Origin: Spongiibacter pelagi
Lineage (GTDB): Bacteria; Pseudomonadota; Gammaproteobacteria; Pseudomonadales; Spongiibacteraceae
Assembly (NCBI RefSeq): GCF_014705705.1
Contig: NZ_JACXLD010000013.1
Span: 1 to 32,329 of the forward strand
DNA: 32,329 bases
Direction: 5' to 3'
Shown: piece by piece, positions 24,149-30,464 of the stretch
Position numbering within the stretch: the stretch's first letter is position 1
Layout of the letters: every line of letters starts with the position of its first letter
Notes under the pieces: model-generated
The model's database searches: none
Seen by the model: the letters and a program-made list of their open reading frames with translations, nothing else
What the model was told of the DNA's origin: nothing
Made by a program: the position numbers and the translations under genes

Positions 24149-24739
24149 TTATTCACCAATACAGCGGTCAAAAATCATCGCCATTTTCGTGTAATCACAG
24201 TCGACCGCCGCGATGTTCGCTTCGATCCATTCCTCCTGGTGGATGGGGGTCCAATCGACCTCAAAGCCAACATTGATAATCAGGTGCTCGAACAACAAGC
24301 GTAGTGTGCGACCATTGCCCTCGCGAAAGGGGTGCAGCATGTTCAGTTCACCGAAGTATTCAGCGACATCGCTTATCAACTGGCTGCGTGATGCGTTGGC
24401 GAACCATTGTTGCTTTGCCAGTTGTCGGAAAAGCCGCTCCCCTTCAGGCTCGATTCTTGATGCCGTGCAGAACCGCGTGTTGCCTTTGCTGATATCCGTG
24501 CTTCGTACTTTACCGGCCCAAGGGTAGATCGCCTTGAATAAGTGATGATGGAGCCTTTTGAGGTAAGTGAAATCGTACGGAGGAAGCTGAAATTCGAGGG
24601 TTTCAGAAGCGGCAAGGGTCAGGACAATTTCCGCCTCGGACAACGCCGCATCATCCCGAAGGTTGAGGTGATTAATAAGAACTGACGTACCGGGATAGCA
24701 GTCGGGGTCGTGCTCTACGCCGTATTTATCGCGCGCCAC
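24149..24739 (-). CDS. fic: Fic-family AMP-transferase toxin
   Basis: This 196-aa Fic-domain protein has the complete active site HPFREGNGRTLR (136-147): catalytic His136, acidic Glu140 and Arg144/Arg147 for ATP phosphates. The N-terminal part includes YPGTSVLINHLNLRD, typical of the E. coli Fic class, and IYPWAGKVRSTDISKG forms the substrate flap. Fic enzymes AMPylate target proteins; in this class the targets are topoisomerases. The start is GTG at 24739, one base after the stop of the upstream 55-aa YhfG-like gene, which implies coupled translation with the antitoxin. Confidence 0.9.
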   Translation of the reverse strand: MARDKYGVEHDPDCYPGTSVLINHLNLRDDAALSEAEIVLTLAASETLEFQLPPYDFTYLKRLHHHLFKAIYPWAGKVRSTDISKGNTRFCTASRIEPEGERLFRQLAKQQWFANASRSQLISDVAEYFGELNMLHPFREGNGRTLRLLFEHLIINVGFEVDWTPIHQEEWIEANIAAVDCDYTKMAMIFDRCIGE

Positions 24740-24740
24740 A

Positions 24741-24908
24741 CTAGGCTTTAACCTGCCAGCCGGACTGAGGAGAAGTCACTCGGGGCTGCTTGCGCTCCGC
24801 TGCCGCGGGATCCAAGCCTTCAAGACGGAGGCTTGCGGCATAATTGCGACGACGCACAGTAGCAAAATAGGCCTTCTTTTCTTCGAGTGTTTGAAATTTC
24901 ATTGTCAT
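24741..24908 (-). CDS. YhfG-like antitoxin of Fic
   Basis: This 55-aa protein, read by hand from the minus strand, starts at ATG 24908. It contains RRRNYAASLRLEGLDP (19-34). The segment S26-L-R-L-E30-G31 matches the (S/T)xxxE(G/N) inhibitory motif by which class I Fic antitoxins block the ATP site. YhfG/FicA is the known partner encoded upstream of E. coli fic, with the same size and order. The remaining tail is short and basic. It overlaps the toxin start region by a 1-nt gap. Confidence 0.82.
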   Translation of the reverse strand: MTMKFQTLEEKKAYFATVRRRNYAASLRLEGLDPAAAERKQPRVTSPQSGWQVKA

Positions 24909-24983
24909 AACGCATTTCCAGTCGATGCGGTTATTTTAGCACATTTTTCCCCGCATTGATGGGCGGCCAAACTTGATACCAAT

Positions 24984-25001
24984 CCAGGTAAAACTGGATC
25001 A
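24984..25001. promoter_or_regulatory. Inverted repeat upstream of yhfG-fic
   Basis: ATCCAG-gtaaaa-CTGGAT, a perfect 6-bp inverted repeat with a 6-bp spacer, about 80 bp upstream of the antitoxin start. It is a candidate operator for the toxin-antitoxin promoter; no promoter boxes are clear. Confidence 0.35.
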
Positions 25002-25050
25002 GATGTTGTTTTCACGACCATGTTACTATCAGCACAACAGAAAAAACCGA

Positions 25051-25346
25051 TCACAGCTTCGCATAGATTTTCATTCCGCAGTCCACCGCATCCTCAGGCA
25101 CGACCTCTATAATTTGATCGCGAAGTGCTTCCACAAACTCTTCTAAAAAATCGGATGATCCAGAGAAATGGCAAACTCCTCGACCTTGCCATTTGGCAGC
25201 TCATGCATGATGACCCCATGCCATTGCTTTTCGATACACCGGTAACGGGAAGGTACATGATTTACCGGCCGACCAGCCCAATACTCAAGCACGAGTCGGC
25301 GCTTTTTCTGCTTAGGCGATTTTTTGCGTTTACGGGGACGCGGCAT
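25051..25346 (-). pseudogene. Small basic-headed protein, frameshifted, unknown function
   Basis: The frame from ATG 25346 reads 67 residues (a Lys/Arg-rich head, MPRPRKRKKSPKQKKRRL, then HGVIMHELPNGKVEEFAISLDHPIF) and stops in a T6 run (25145-25150). One frame over, the coding continues smoothly as LEEFVEALRDQIIEVVPEDA to a stop at 25051. Adding one T would give a protein of about 97 aa. I do not recognise the family. The start directly abuts the stop of the micro-gene upstream. The shift may be a homopolymer sequencing error. Confidence 0.5.
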
Positions 25347-25348
25347 TC

Positions 25349-25463
25349 AATAGATATCCCAAAATGGCGTGGCTGGAAACTAATCTGGCAGTACCACGTA
25401 CCCGAAAATCGGAACTTCAGGCATGGCGCAAATGCGATCTTGTACCGCCTGTGTAACTGACAT
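25349..25463 (-). pseudogene. Micro-gene interrupted by an amber codon
   Basis: From ATG 25463 (alternative start 25490) it reads MSVTQAVQDRICAMPEVPIF and on to LPD, then TAG at 25380-25382, then FPATPFWDIY and TGA immediately before the ATG of the next gene. The sense on both sides of the TAG and the tight junction with the next gene suggest a 37-38 aa gene with one nonsense change. The opening resembles the N-terminus of DUF6088/AbiEi-like proteins, but the match is too short to rely on. Confidence 0.3.
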
Positions 25464-25509
25464 GGTAAAACCTTGGCGATTAATCGTCATTTCTGAAAAC
25501 GAAAATGAC

Positions 25510-26118
25510 CTACCAGTCCCCCATCAAGTCCGTTAAACAGACAGCGCTATCTTCAAACGGTTGAACGCTAACCATGGCATTCCCACTGAATAGGCCCGTA
25601 GATTGCCAATAGTTACCTTGAAGTTCAAATGTCTCCAATGTGCAATCGGCAAGGTCTGCCAACCATAAAAATTCAACACCGTAACGGGCATATAGTGGTT
25701 TCTTTAACACTCGATCCACACTTGCTGTAGATGGTGACAAAATTTCGCAGACCCAGTCAGGAACAATGTTAAATTTATGTGAGCCTGGAATATCAGGCAT
25801 ACGGTCTTTACGCCACCCCACTACATCAGGCACCACAACAACCTCATCCAGCACAAGGTGGACTTCTGGCTCTTGGAGTATCCACCATCCACCGGGGCCG
25901 CCCCGCCCCTTTTGATAAGGGATGTTGTACTCCGCACTCATGTTTGACGCGGCAACGATGTGTTTACCGTTCGGGCTTGGCCTAGTTATAAGCTGACCGC
26001 CCATTATTTCTCCTCGAAGGCAAGCCGGTAGAGCTTCAAGGTCCCGGTACAAATTTGTCTTATGAGGAGATCCCATTGTCTTGCGCTCGTTATCGCATCC
26101 GTTAGGCAACTTAATCAT
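25510..26118 (-). CDS. Uma2-family putative endonuclease (DUF820)
   Basis: This 202-aa PD-(D/E)xK-like protein has the acidic PDVVGW (about 105-110), the core PDWVCEILSPST (about 127-138, with Asp and Glu) and KKPLYARYGVEFLWLADL, where the family has its Lys and helix. Uma2 proteins are common in cyanobacteria and mobile DNA; most have no known target. The ATG at 26118 lacks a good ribosome-binding site; Met15 at 26076 is an alternative and would place the long palindrome at 26128 clearly in the leader. GC content is lower than in the metabolic core. Confidence 0.8.
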   Translation of the reverse strand: MIKLPNGCDNERKTMGSPHKTNLYRDLEALPACLRGEIMGGQLITRPSPNGKHIVAASNMSAEYNIPYQKGRGGPGGWWILQEPEVHLVLDEVVVVPDVVGWRKDRMPDIPGSHKFNIVPDWVCEILSPSTASVDRVLKKPLYARYGVEFLWLADLADCTLETFELQGNYWQSTGLFSGNAMVSVQPFEDSAVCLTDLMGDW

Positions 26119-26127
26119 TATAGGAGT

Positions 26128-26152
26128 TTGAGGTCACAATCTGTGACCTCAA
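26128..26152. promoter_or_regulatory. 25-bp perfect palindrome upstream of the Uma2 gene
   Basis: Arms TTGAGGTCACA and TGTGACCTCAA are perfectly complementary (11 bp) around a 3-bp spacer, 9 bp upstream of the annotated start. TCACA and TGTGA are in the opposite order to a CRP site, so it is not CRP. Candidate operator, or a hairpin in the transcript leader. Confidence 0.5.
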
Positions 26153-26336
26153 GGCGGCAATTTTGAAGCACAAAAAAACCGCCACGATGGACGGTTTCTC
26201 TGTTTGGTAGTCAGGTAGTTAATCCGCTACCAAGTGTCGTGCACACAAACAAGTGAAATACAGTATAAGAAGTTTTGGCCACGAGTTTCAATCATCGTTT
26301 AAATTTGTATTAAAGTCTCAAAAGTGCGAGGCCACC

Positions 26337-26597
26337 TCAATCAAAACTCTCTCGATCCTTAGTTTCAATTTGATTTCCTCTCGAAAAGTCCTCAGAGACA
26401 GAAAATTCATCAGAGTTAAAAAGCGAGCCACAAGATTTCGGCAAACTTTCGAATAAATTTTCTGGCGGTTTTGCCGATTTATCCGTGAGCCAAATTTTGG
26501 GTTCACCCAGTTTCGGTGTTAATTCGCCCCGTGCAATCCTTAATACCCGCTCGCGGATTTTATCTTTTGCCATAACACCGGCTTTTGGCGTTTTCAT
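26337..26597 (-). pseudogene. Degenerate HTH-regulator remnant of a toxin-antitoxin-type pair
   Basis: From ATG 26597 (or Met9 at 26573) the head AKDKIRERVLRIARGELTPKLGEPKIWLTD matches the N-terminus of the HVO_A0114-type HTH regulators (usual pattern ...A.GE..PKPGEPKIWF.S), which partner small toxins. After residue 45 the sequence no longer resembles the DNA-binding part and ends early. The preceding frame ends with KIEELGDVKSFNRVARTV and a TGA overlapping this ATG, a trace of an upstream partner. Both look decayed. Confidence 0.45.
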
Positions 26598-27060
26598 GAG
26601 CTTAAACCAATAACAGTTCGTGCCACACGATTGAAGGATTTGACATCACCCAGCTCTTCAATTTTTAGCCAAAAACCCGGATGGGAAGTGCTTCATATTC
26701 ATGAAGCTTCTAGCCTGTCGATTCCAACATAGAAATAAGCAACACTTTTACCATGAATAATTAAAACACCTCGACAACTGTGCGCCTATTTAACTATTAT
26801 CGTAATGTCATTTCCATCACGGCCACCCCAACCCTGATGCGTTAAAAATCTGTATCGTACGATACACATACATTTCGCTACACTTTTTTACGCTTACCGC
26901 GATCGGTGTTTTCAAATACAAATTTTCTTTCCATTTAGATCCCTTTTCCAATTCGGAGTGGCACCTCTTTTCTTTTATGCGGCTCGCATTTCCACTTGAT
27001 TTAATAAATAACTTATAATGGTTATCCCATTACATTTTCCAGTGACGAATCAGGGCAACT
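26598..27060. other. AT-rich gene-free stretch upstream of the H-NS-like gene
   Basis: No intact gene in 463 bp. It contains the tail of the decayed partner gene (26598-26670), a short palindrome GCTTCAtattcATGAAGC (26692-26709), the palindromic operator-like site at 26845 and a TATAAT at 27014-27019. The last may be the -10 of the H-NS-like gene, 42 bp before its ATG; no good -35 at 17 bp. Confidence 0.45.
26845..26868 (+). promoter_or_regulatory. Palindromic operator-like site, copy 1
   Basis: It contains the perfect 16-bp palindrome TGTATCGTACGATACA (26851-26866), preceded by AAAATC and followed by CA. 23 of 24 bases recur in opposite orientation at 30308-30331. Conservation beyond the symmetric core argues that the whole site is functional. 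Confidence 0.6.
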
Positions 27061-27441
27061 ATGAATATTGATAAACTCCAAAAACAGCTAGATGGGGAAG
27101 TCAAACTTCTCGAGAAAAAAGCAAAATTTATTACCGAACTGAATGTGTTGATGAAAAAACACGGCCAGACGGACGCTTCTTTATTGGAAATTCTCAGCAG
27201 CACTAGTTCCACTGAAGCTTCTACCCCTAAGCGTGGACGCCTTGCTAAAAAAGCCGCGCCGGCGCAAGCCAAGGCCGCCCCAAAGAAAGCACGAAAAAAG
27301 CCGCCCGCCCGTCCTGAGCGCACCTTCAAGGATCCTAAATCAGGTAAGACACTGAAAACCCGTGCACCGCAGGTCAATAAGCAAATCAAAGCCTGGGCTC
27401 AGGCTGCGAAGAAAACATGGCAGGAACTCGAGGTTAAATAG
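27061..27441 (+). CDS. H-NS-family nucleoid protein, island-borne
   Basis: This 126-aa protein has the H-NS layout. An N-terminal coiled-coil oligomerisation region (MNIDKLQKQLDGEVKLLEKKAKF..., 1-38) precedes an Ala/Lys/Pro-rich linker (52-85), and a C-terminal domain (86-126) begins RTFKDPKSGKTLKTRAPQ, matching the H-NS pattern Y.DP.TGKTW.GRG..P. The usual AT-hook-like RGR is replaced by KTR, so DNA preference may differ. H-NS paralogues on mobile DNA silence AT-rich genes. Its neighbours here are AT-rich, which fits. AGGG precedes the ATG. Confidence 0.72.
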   Translation: MNIDKLQKQLDGEVKLLEKKAKFITELNVLMKKHGQTDASLLEILSSTSSTEASTPKRGRLAKKAAPAQAKAAPKKARKKPPARPERTFKDPKSGKTLKTRAPQVNKQIKAWAQAAKKTWQELEVK

Positions 27442-27482
27442 CTCTTCTTTTAAAAGGGAAAGTCCCGCCTCAAAACCCACCA

Positions 27483-27531
27483 AGGTATCGACAAAAAAAT
27501 CACTCTGATTCCACAGGAGGAGTCGATACCT
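27483..27531. repeat. Inverted repeat after the H-NS-like gene
   Basis: AGGTATCGAC (27483-27492) and GTCGATACCT (27522-27531) are perfectly complementary over 10 bp with a 29-base loop. There is no T-run. The GTATCG/CGATAC core is the same as in the operator-like sites at 26845 and 30308, so a shared binding protein is possible. Confidence 0.45.
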
Positions 27532-27572
27532 CGGTTGGCAATCGGCATAAAACCGTAAATCATGCCTGATCA

Positions 27573-27698
27573 CTACCCTTTTTTAATCCAACCTAGCTTC
27601 TCCATATATTTCGCAATTCGCTCGGCATTAAAGTAAAAAATCAACGGCGTCGCGAGGGCCATAAGCCAACACGCTATCACAAAGATATTGATCCACAT
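27573..27698 (-). CDS. Mini membrane protein, 41 aa
   Basis: Read by hand from ATG 27698 with GAGGGG upstream: MWINIFVIACWLMALATPLI, then FYFNAERIAKYMEKLGWIKKG. It has one hydrophobic helix and a short basic tail. It resembles the 39-aa protein encoded just upstream (shared IF, Cys, ALA, Pro, Phe at equal spacing), so the two are probably paralogues. It is third of three closely spaced tiny ORFs. Function unknown. Confidence 0.5.
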   Translation of the reverse strand: MWINIFVIACWLMALATPLIFYFNAERIAKYMEKLGWIKKG

Positions 27699-27714
27699 AC
27701 GATTCTCGCCCCTC

Positions 27715-27834
27715 TCAAACCCATCTTTTTAAGAACAGAACAATCGGTTTTTGGTAACGTACAAACAAATAGGGAACCGCCAAAGCCAGCATCGAACAGC
27801 TCAACGCAAAAATCGTCATCCCGGCACTCAACAT
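27715..27834 (-). CDS. Mini membrane protein, 39 aa
   Basis: ATG 27834 is preceded by a strong AAGGAG. The sequence MLSAGMTIFALSCSMLALAV continues PYLFVRYQKPIVLFLKRWV: one membrane helix and a basic amphipathic tail. It lies 8 bp after the stop of the 43-aa ORF and 16 bp before the 41-aa ORF, an operon-like arrangement. Such size and shape fit type I toxins or small subunits of membrane complexes; no family is recognised. Confidence 0.55.
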   Translation of the reverse strand: MLSAGMTIFALSCSMLALAVPYLFVRYQKPIVLFLKRWV

Positions 27835-27842
27835 TTTCTCCT

Positions 27843-27974
27843 TTAGGCTCTAACGCCCTGCTGTTGAATTCTCAAAAATTTGCCTAAATAGTGCTCCAGA
27901 CAGCTCTCGCAAATATCACTGGTAATACCGATGATTTCATCTGTCAACACCGCGACTTGCTTTGTACGCCACAT
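27843..27974 (-). CDS. Tiny CxxC protein, 43 aa
   Basis: From ATG 27974 (GGAAG upstream): MWRTKQVAVLTDEIIGITSD, then ICESCLEHYLGKF and a basic end. It has a CESC pair and no membrane segment. It ends inside the ribosome-binding site of the 39-aa mini membrane gene, so translation is probably coupled. Unknown function; moderate confidence that it is translated at all. Confidence 0.4.
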   Translation of the reverse strand: MWRTKQVAVLTDEIIGITSDICESCLEHYLGKFLRIQQQGVRA

Positions 27975-28037
27975 ATTGTTCTTCCATAGCGGAGCGAGAG
28001 CTCCGTCATCAATTTGGCTTTCCCGTCACCGCTCGTC

Positions 28038-28487
28038 TCAATTAAGCGTAGTTAACGTCCCTGCTTTTTCGATCGCATCCAGCACTTTTTTCTCCTCATC
28101 TCGGAGCCGCTTAAAATATTCCGTTCCATTGCGTACCTGTTCATCCATCGGATCCGTCGCGGCTCCAAAGATCCAGAAGCCCGAGAGGTCAATTCTGGAT
28201 TTTTCGTTGTCACTGGCCGCGTCTTCGACGGCTTTTATTCTTTCCGCCACACGCTCATTAACATAATCCTGGATTTCTATATCGGATTTTTCTGCCCACT
28301 GGTAATTTGTGACTTCGCTATGTTGGCGGATCACCTCCCAAATAGACTGCGGGATGCGTAGTCGAACTCGACCCGGCTCCACTTCATATTCTTCCGCGGT
28401 TAATTCCAAGTGGACAGCGAAATCATCTGCCACTTCTTTATATAAATGAAAACGTTCACCGTAAAAAATAGATGCTTTTGTGGACAT
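28038..28487 (-). CDS. Hypothetical protein, 149 aa
   Basis: From ATG 28487 with AGGAGA upstream. The sequence is acidic and predicted helical, with no signal or membrane segment and no motif I can name. The front half carries ASIFYGERFHLYKEVADDFAVHLELT and VRLRIPQSIWEVIRQHSE; the C-terminal half is charged and may form a coiled coil (ERLRDEEKK-like). It lies between the GIY-YIG gene and the tiny ORFs on the same strand and may form a loose operon with them. Confidence 0.65.
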   Translation of the reverse strand: MSTKASIFYGERFHLYKEVADDFAVHLELTAEEYEVEPGRVRLRIPQSIWEVIRQHSEVTNYQWAEKSDIEIQDYVNERVAERIKAVEDAASDNEKSRIDLSGFWIFGAATDPMDEQVRNGTEYFKRLRDEEKKVLDAIEKAGTLTTLN

Positions 28488-28566
28488 TATTGTCTCCTAA
28501 TATAATCGAATAGGTAGCGCGGCGCGCTGGACTCATGTCTGTCCTTTCTCAAAAGAGAGGGACACT

Positions 28567-28580
28567 TTCCAATACAGAAT
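28567..28580 (+). repeat. 14-bp direct repeat, copy 1
   Basis: TTCCAATACAGAAT, repeated exactly at 30362-30375 in the same orientation. This copy is about 80 bp upstream of the 149-aa gene. Exact 14-mers recurring in 32 kb are not expected by chance, but the role is unclear. Confidence 0.45.
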
Positions 28581-28669
28581 TCGCCAAGCCCCCACTAAAC
28601 CCGCCTACCAATTTACTAATCGTTTAAAACCAAGGAGGGTGAAGCTATGCGGCCACCCCCCCTAAAAAC

Positions 28670-29824
28670 TCAAAGATCGAGCAAGACGTGCGGGATCGTC
28701 GAGTAGGTTTTCCCCTCTAGGAGACTTTTAATTTGGTTGAAACTAATATCTCTATCCCCCATCCCGCAAACCTTCTCGTGGATTTTTTCCATTGACCAAC
28801 CTGAAGCATGCCAGATCCTAGCGCTGACTATCTGGGGATATGTAAGCCTTTTTTCATTACCTGTCATAACCTTGATGCGGTAATTCAAATCGTTTTGCCA
28901 TAGCTCCTTTAGCTTTTCATTTGAGCCACCTGTACCCGTTGGCAACCCCGGCTGCCTCAACGATTTATTGACCACATTTTCGAGTTCGAAAAGGGTGGCA
29001 TCAACATCGAGCTCCTCCCTCTTCTTGCCGGTCATAGTCGAAAGAAACTGGAGGCCAGCCTTACCTCCGGGAATCATATTCAGCCCATTAGGGTGATTCG
29101 CCGCTAACGTCCGGTTCTCGACTTCGGCTTCCTCAATATCAAGTGCCTCGGACTCTGTCAGGCCCGCTCGCAAAACTTGATGTTCAACGGAATCAACAGG
29201 AAACAGTTCTCCCCGTAAAGCTTGATGAAAACGAAGCAGTGAACCACGACGCGTGGCGTACACGTGCTCTTTGTAACGCTGCTGCCAACTTCTGCGTGTG
29301 ACACCAATATAAGTCCCGCAATCATTAATGAGGGCTCCACGGCTATTAGGCAATTCGTCCTCCTCGAACTCGCGAATCACCACGTGCTCATAAACCTGAT
29401 AAGCACCTTTTCTACAAACACGTGCTTCAAGGTCTTTCAGAATAAACCCCAGCGGTACTATGAAGGCCTCGTGCTGGTCACCCCCCTCCCAACGCACAAT
29501 TAGGAACTGTCCTTTCCCCTTTGAATCCTTATCGTGTTTTAAAAGCTTCGACGCATAGGCTTGGGATTTCCGTATCCTGGAAAATTCTTTAGCGTGGACC
29601 TCAATATAAATATCGAAGCCTGCGGTGGGATACCGCAAGTTCTCTACCAGGACCTCAGCATCCGTGGGCTTATTCATCAGCGGTTCTATACTTTCCACGA
29701 TGTGGGAAACCAGCCCAGGGTAGCGACCTTCCAAGTCGCACAAGGCACGGTCAATTCCACGGTAAACAGTCGTGTGGAGAGGGAAAAGAAGGTGTTCAAA
29801 TGCGGTTTTCGAAAAATACTTCAT
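28670..29824 (-). CDS. GIY-YIG-family nuclease-like protein
   Basis: 384 aa. The GIY-YIG module spans about 170-260: CGTYIGVTRRSWQQRYKEHV gives the GIY...YIG-like strands (here GTY and YIG) and the Arg helix, followed by RRGSLLRFHQALRGE and a later Glu-rich helix (SEALDIEEAEVENRTLAA) that can supply the metal-binding Glu. The 170-residue N-terminal region and the C-terminal region (KLKELWQNDLNYRIKVMTGNEKRL..., possibly DNA-binding) are unassigned. Such proteins occur on plasmids and phages. It is divergent from the XRE regulator gene with a 163-bp AT-rich promoter region. Confidence 0.72.
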   Translation of the reverse strand: MKYFSKTAFEHLLFPLHTTVYRGIDRALCDLEGRYPGLVSHIVESIEPLMNKPTDAEVLVENLRYPTAGFDIYIEVHAKEFSRIRKSQAYASKLLKHDKDSKGKGQFLIVRWEGGDQHEAFIVPLGFILKDLEARVCRKGAYQVYEHVVIREFEEDELPNSRGALINDCGTYIGVTRRSWQQRYKEHVYATRRGSLLRFHQALRGELFPVDSVEHQVLRAGLTESEALDIEEAEVENRTLAANHPNGLNMIPGGKAGLQFLSTMTGKKREELDVDATLFELENVVNKSLRQPGLPTGTGGSNEKLKELWQNDLNYRIKVMTGNEKRLTYPQIVSARIWHASGWSMEKIHEKVCGMGDRDISFNQIKSLLEGKTYSTIPHVLLDL

Positions 29825-29884
29825 ACTTTTTCATCCTTTTAGGTAGTCATATCAAATACCTCCACATATAACTCATATTATTTT

Positions 29885-29900
29885 TATAAGATCTTTTATA
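29885..29900. promoter_or_regulatory. Near-palindrome in the GIY-YIG/XRE divergent promoter
   Basis: TATAAGATCTTTTATA is symmetric except for one base pair. It sits midway between the two divergent starts in a very AT-rich region that also has two ATCAAATA copies (29853 and 29915 regions). A candidate operator for the XRE protein. Confidence 0.4.
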
Positions 29901-29987
29901 GATGCTATCACATCAAATATGATTCACAAGGATTAAAAACGATATTTTTGTTAAAATATGTGAAATCCAACAGCCCCCTCACACACA

Positions 29988-30215
29988 ATGCTCAGAATTC
30001 TGTTTAAACAGCACCTCGATGACAAAAGCTTTAGAGAGCGTCGGCGTATAACCTTGCAAGAAGTGGCAGACGAAACAGGCTTATCAAGACCCACCCTCTC
30101 GCGCATATCTAATCAACCGGGGTACAGCACCACGACTGATGTATTGGATGCGCTGTGCGAATACTTTGACTGTGAACCTGGAGACTTAATTAAGCGGGTA
30201 TCAGAAGCGGACTAA
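29988..30215 (+). CDS. XRE-family (Cro/C1-type) HTH regulator
   Basis: This 75-aa single-domain repressor has the helix-turn-helix ITLQEVADETGLSRPTLSRI (22-41), then NQPGYSTTTDVLDALCEYFDCEPGDLI, the signature of the short Cro/C1 HTH_26 type. No ribosome-binding site is visible before the ATG, and TAAAAT lies about 30 bp upstream, so translation may be from a short leader. It is divergent from the GIY-YIG gene and near the second palindromic site (30308); it may regulate both itself and that gene. Confidence 0.82.
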   Translation: MLRILFKQHLDDKSFRERRRITLQEVADETGLSRPTLSRISNQPGYSTTTDVLDALCEYFDCEPGDLIKRVSEAD

Positions 30216-30307
30216 AGAGCTAACGTTAGAAAAAAGCTGGACAGAGCGATGAAGAGGACCGATACTTCTATTCGCCCTTCGACTTTCCTTTCCTACATTT
30301 TTTTACT

Positions 30308-30331
30308 TGTGTATCGAACGATACAGATTTT
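30308..30331 (-). promoter_or_regulatory. Palindromic operator-like site, copy 2
   Basis: It contains TGTATCGAACGATACA (30310-30325). Read on the minus strand, 23 of 24 bases equal the site at 26845-26868. It lies in a 250-bp gap between the XRE gene and the end of umuC, so it does not obviously belong to the umuDC promoter. Confidence 0.6.
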
Positions 30332-30361
30332 GAATAGCGTCAAATTCCTCCCTCCTTCATA

Positions 30362-30375
30362 TTCCAATACAGAAT
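30362..30375 (+). repeat. 14-bp direct repeat, copy 2
   Basis: Exact second copy of TTCCAATACAGAAT (first at 28567-28580), located 31 bp beyond the second palindromic site. Confidence 0.45.
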
Positions 30376-30464
30376 CTCGACGATCCTATTCAGCCTTCTA
30401 AATTTTTCGGATTCATCTTAAAAACGATTTTCATACTCAAAGCCCAACTCTCTTTGATGCCTAC

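Noticed and set aside
26101-26107. GTTAGGC as an attC core near the Uma2 gene
   Set aside because: The heptamer is present, but no paired arm or stem lies at attC distance, and it falls within the start region of the coding sequence.
26128-26152. CRP binding site
   Set aside because: The half-sites are in the order TCACA-TGTGA with a 3-bp gap; CRP needs TGTGA-N6-TCACA.
26253-26456. 67-codon plus-strand frame opposite the HTH remnant
   Set aside because: Basic, unstructured translation antisense to a recognisable, though decayed, HTH gene.
26851-26866. LexA box
   Set aside because: It resembles CTGTAT...ATACA, but the symmetric unit is TGTATCG-NN-CGATACA. The spacing does not fit CTGT-N8-ACAG and the closing G is missing.
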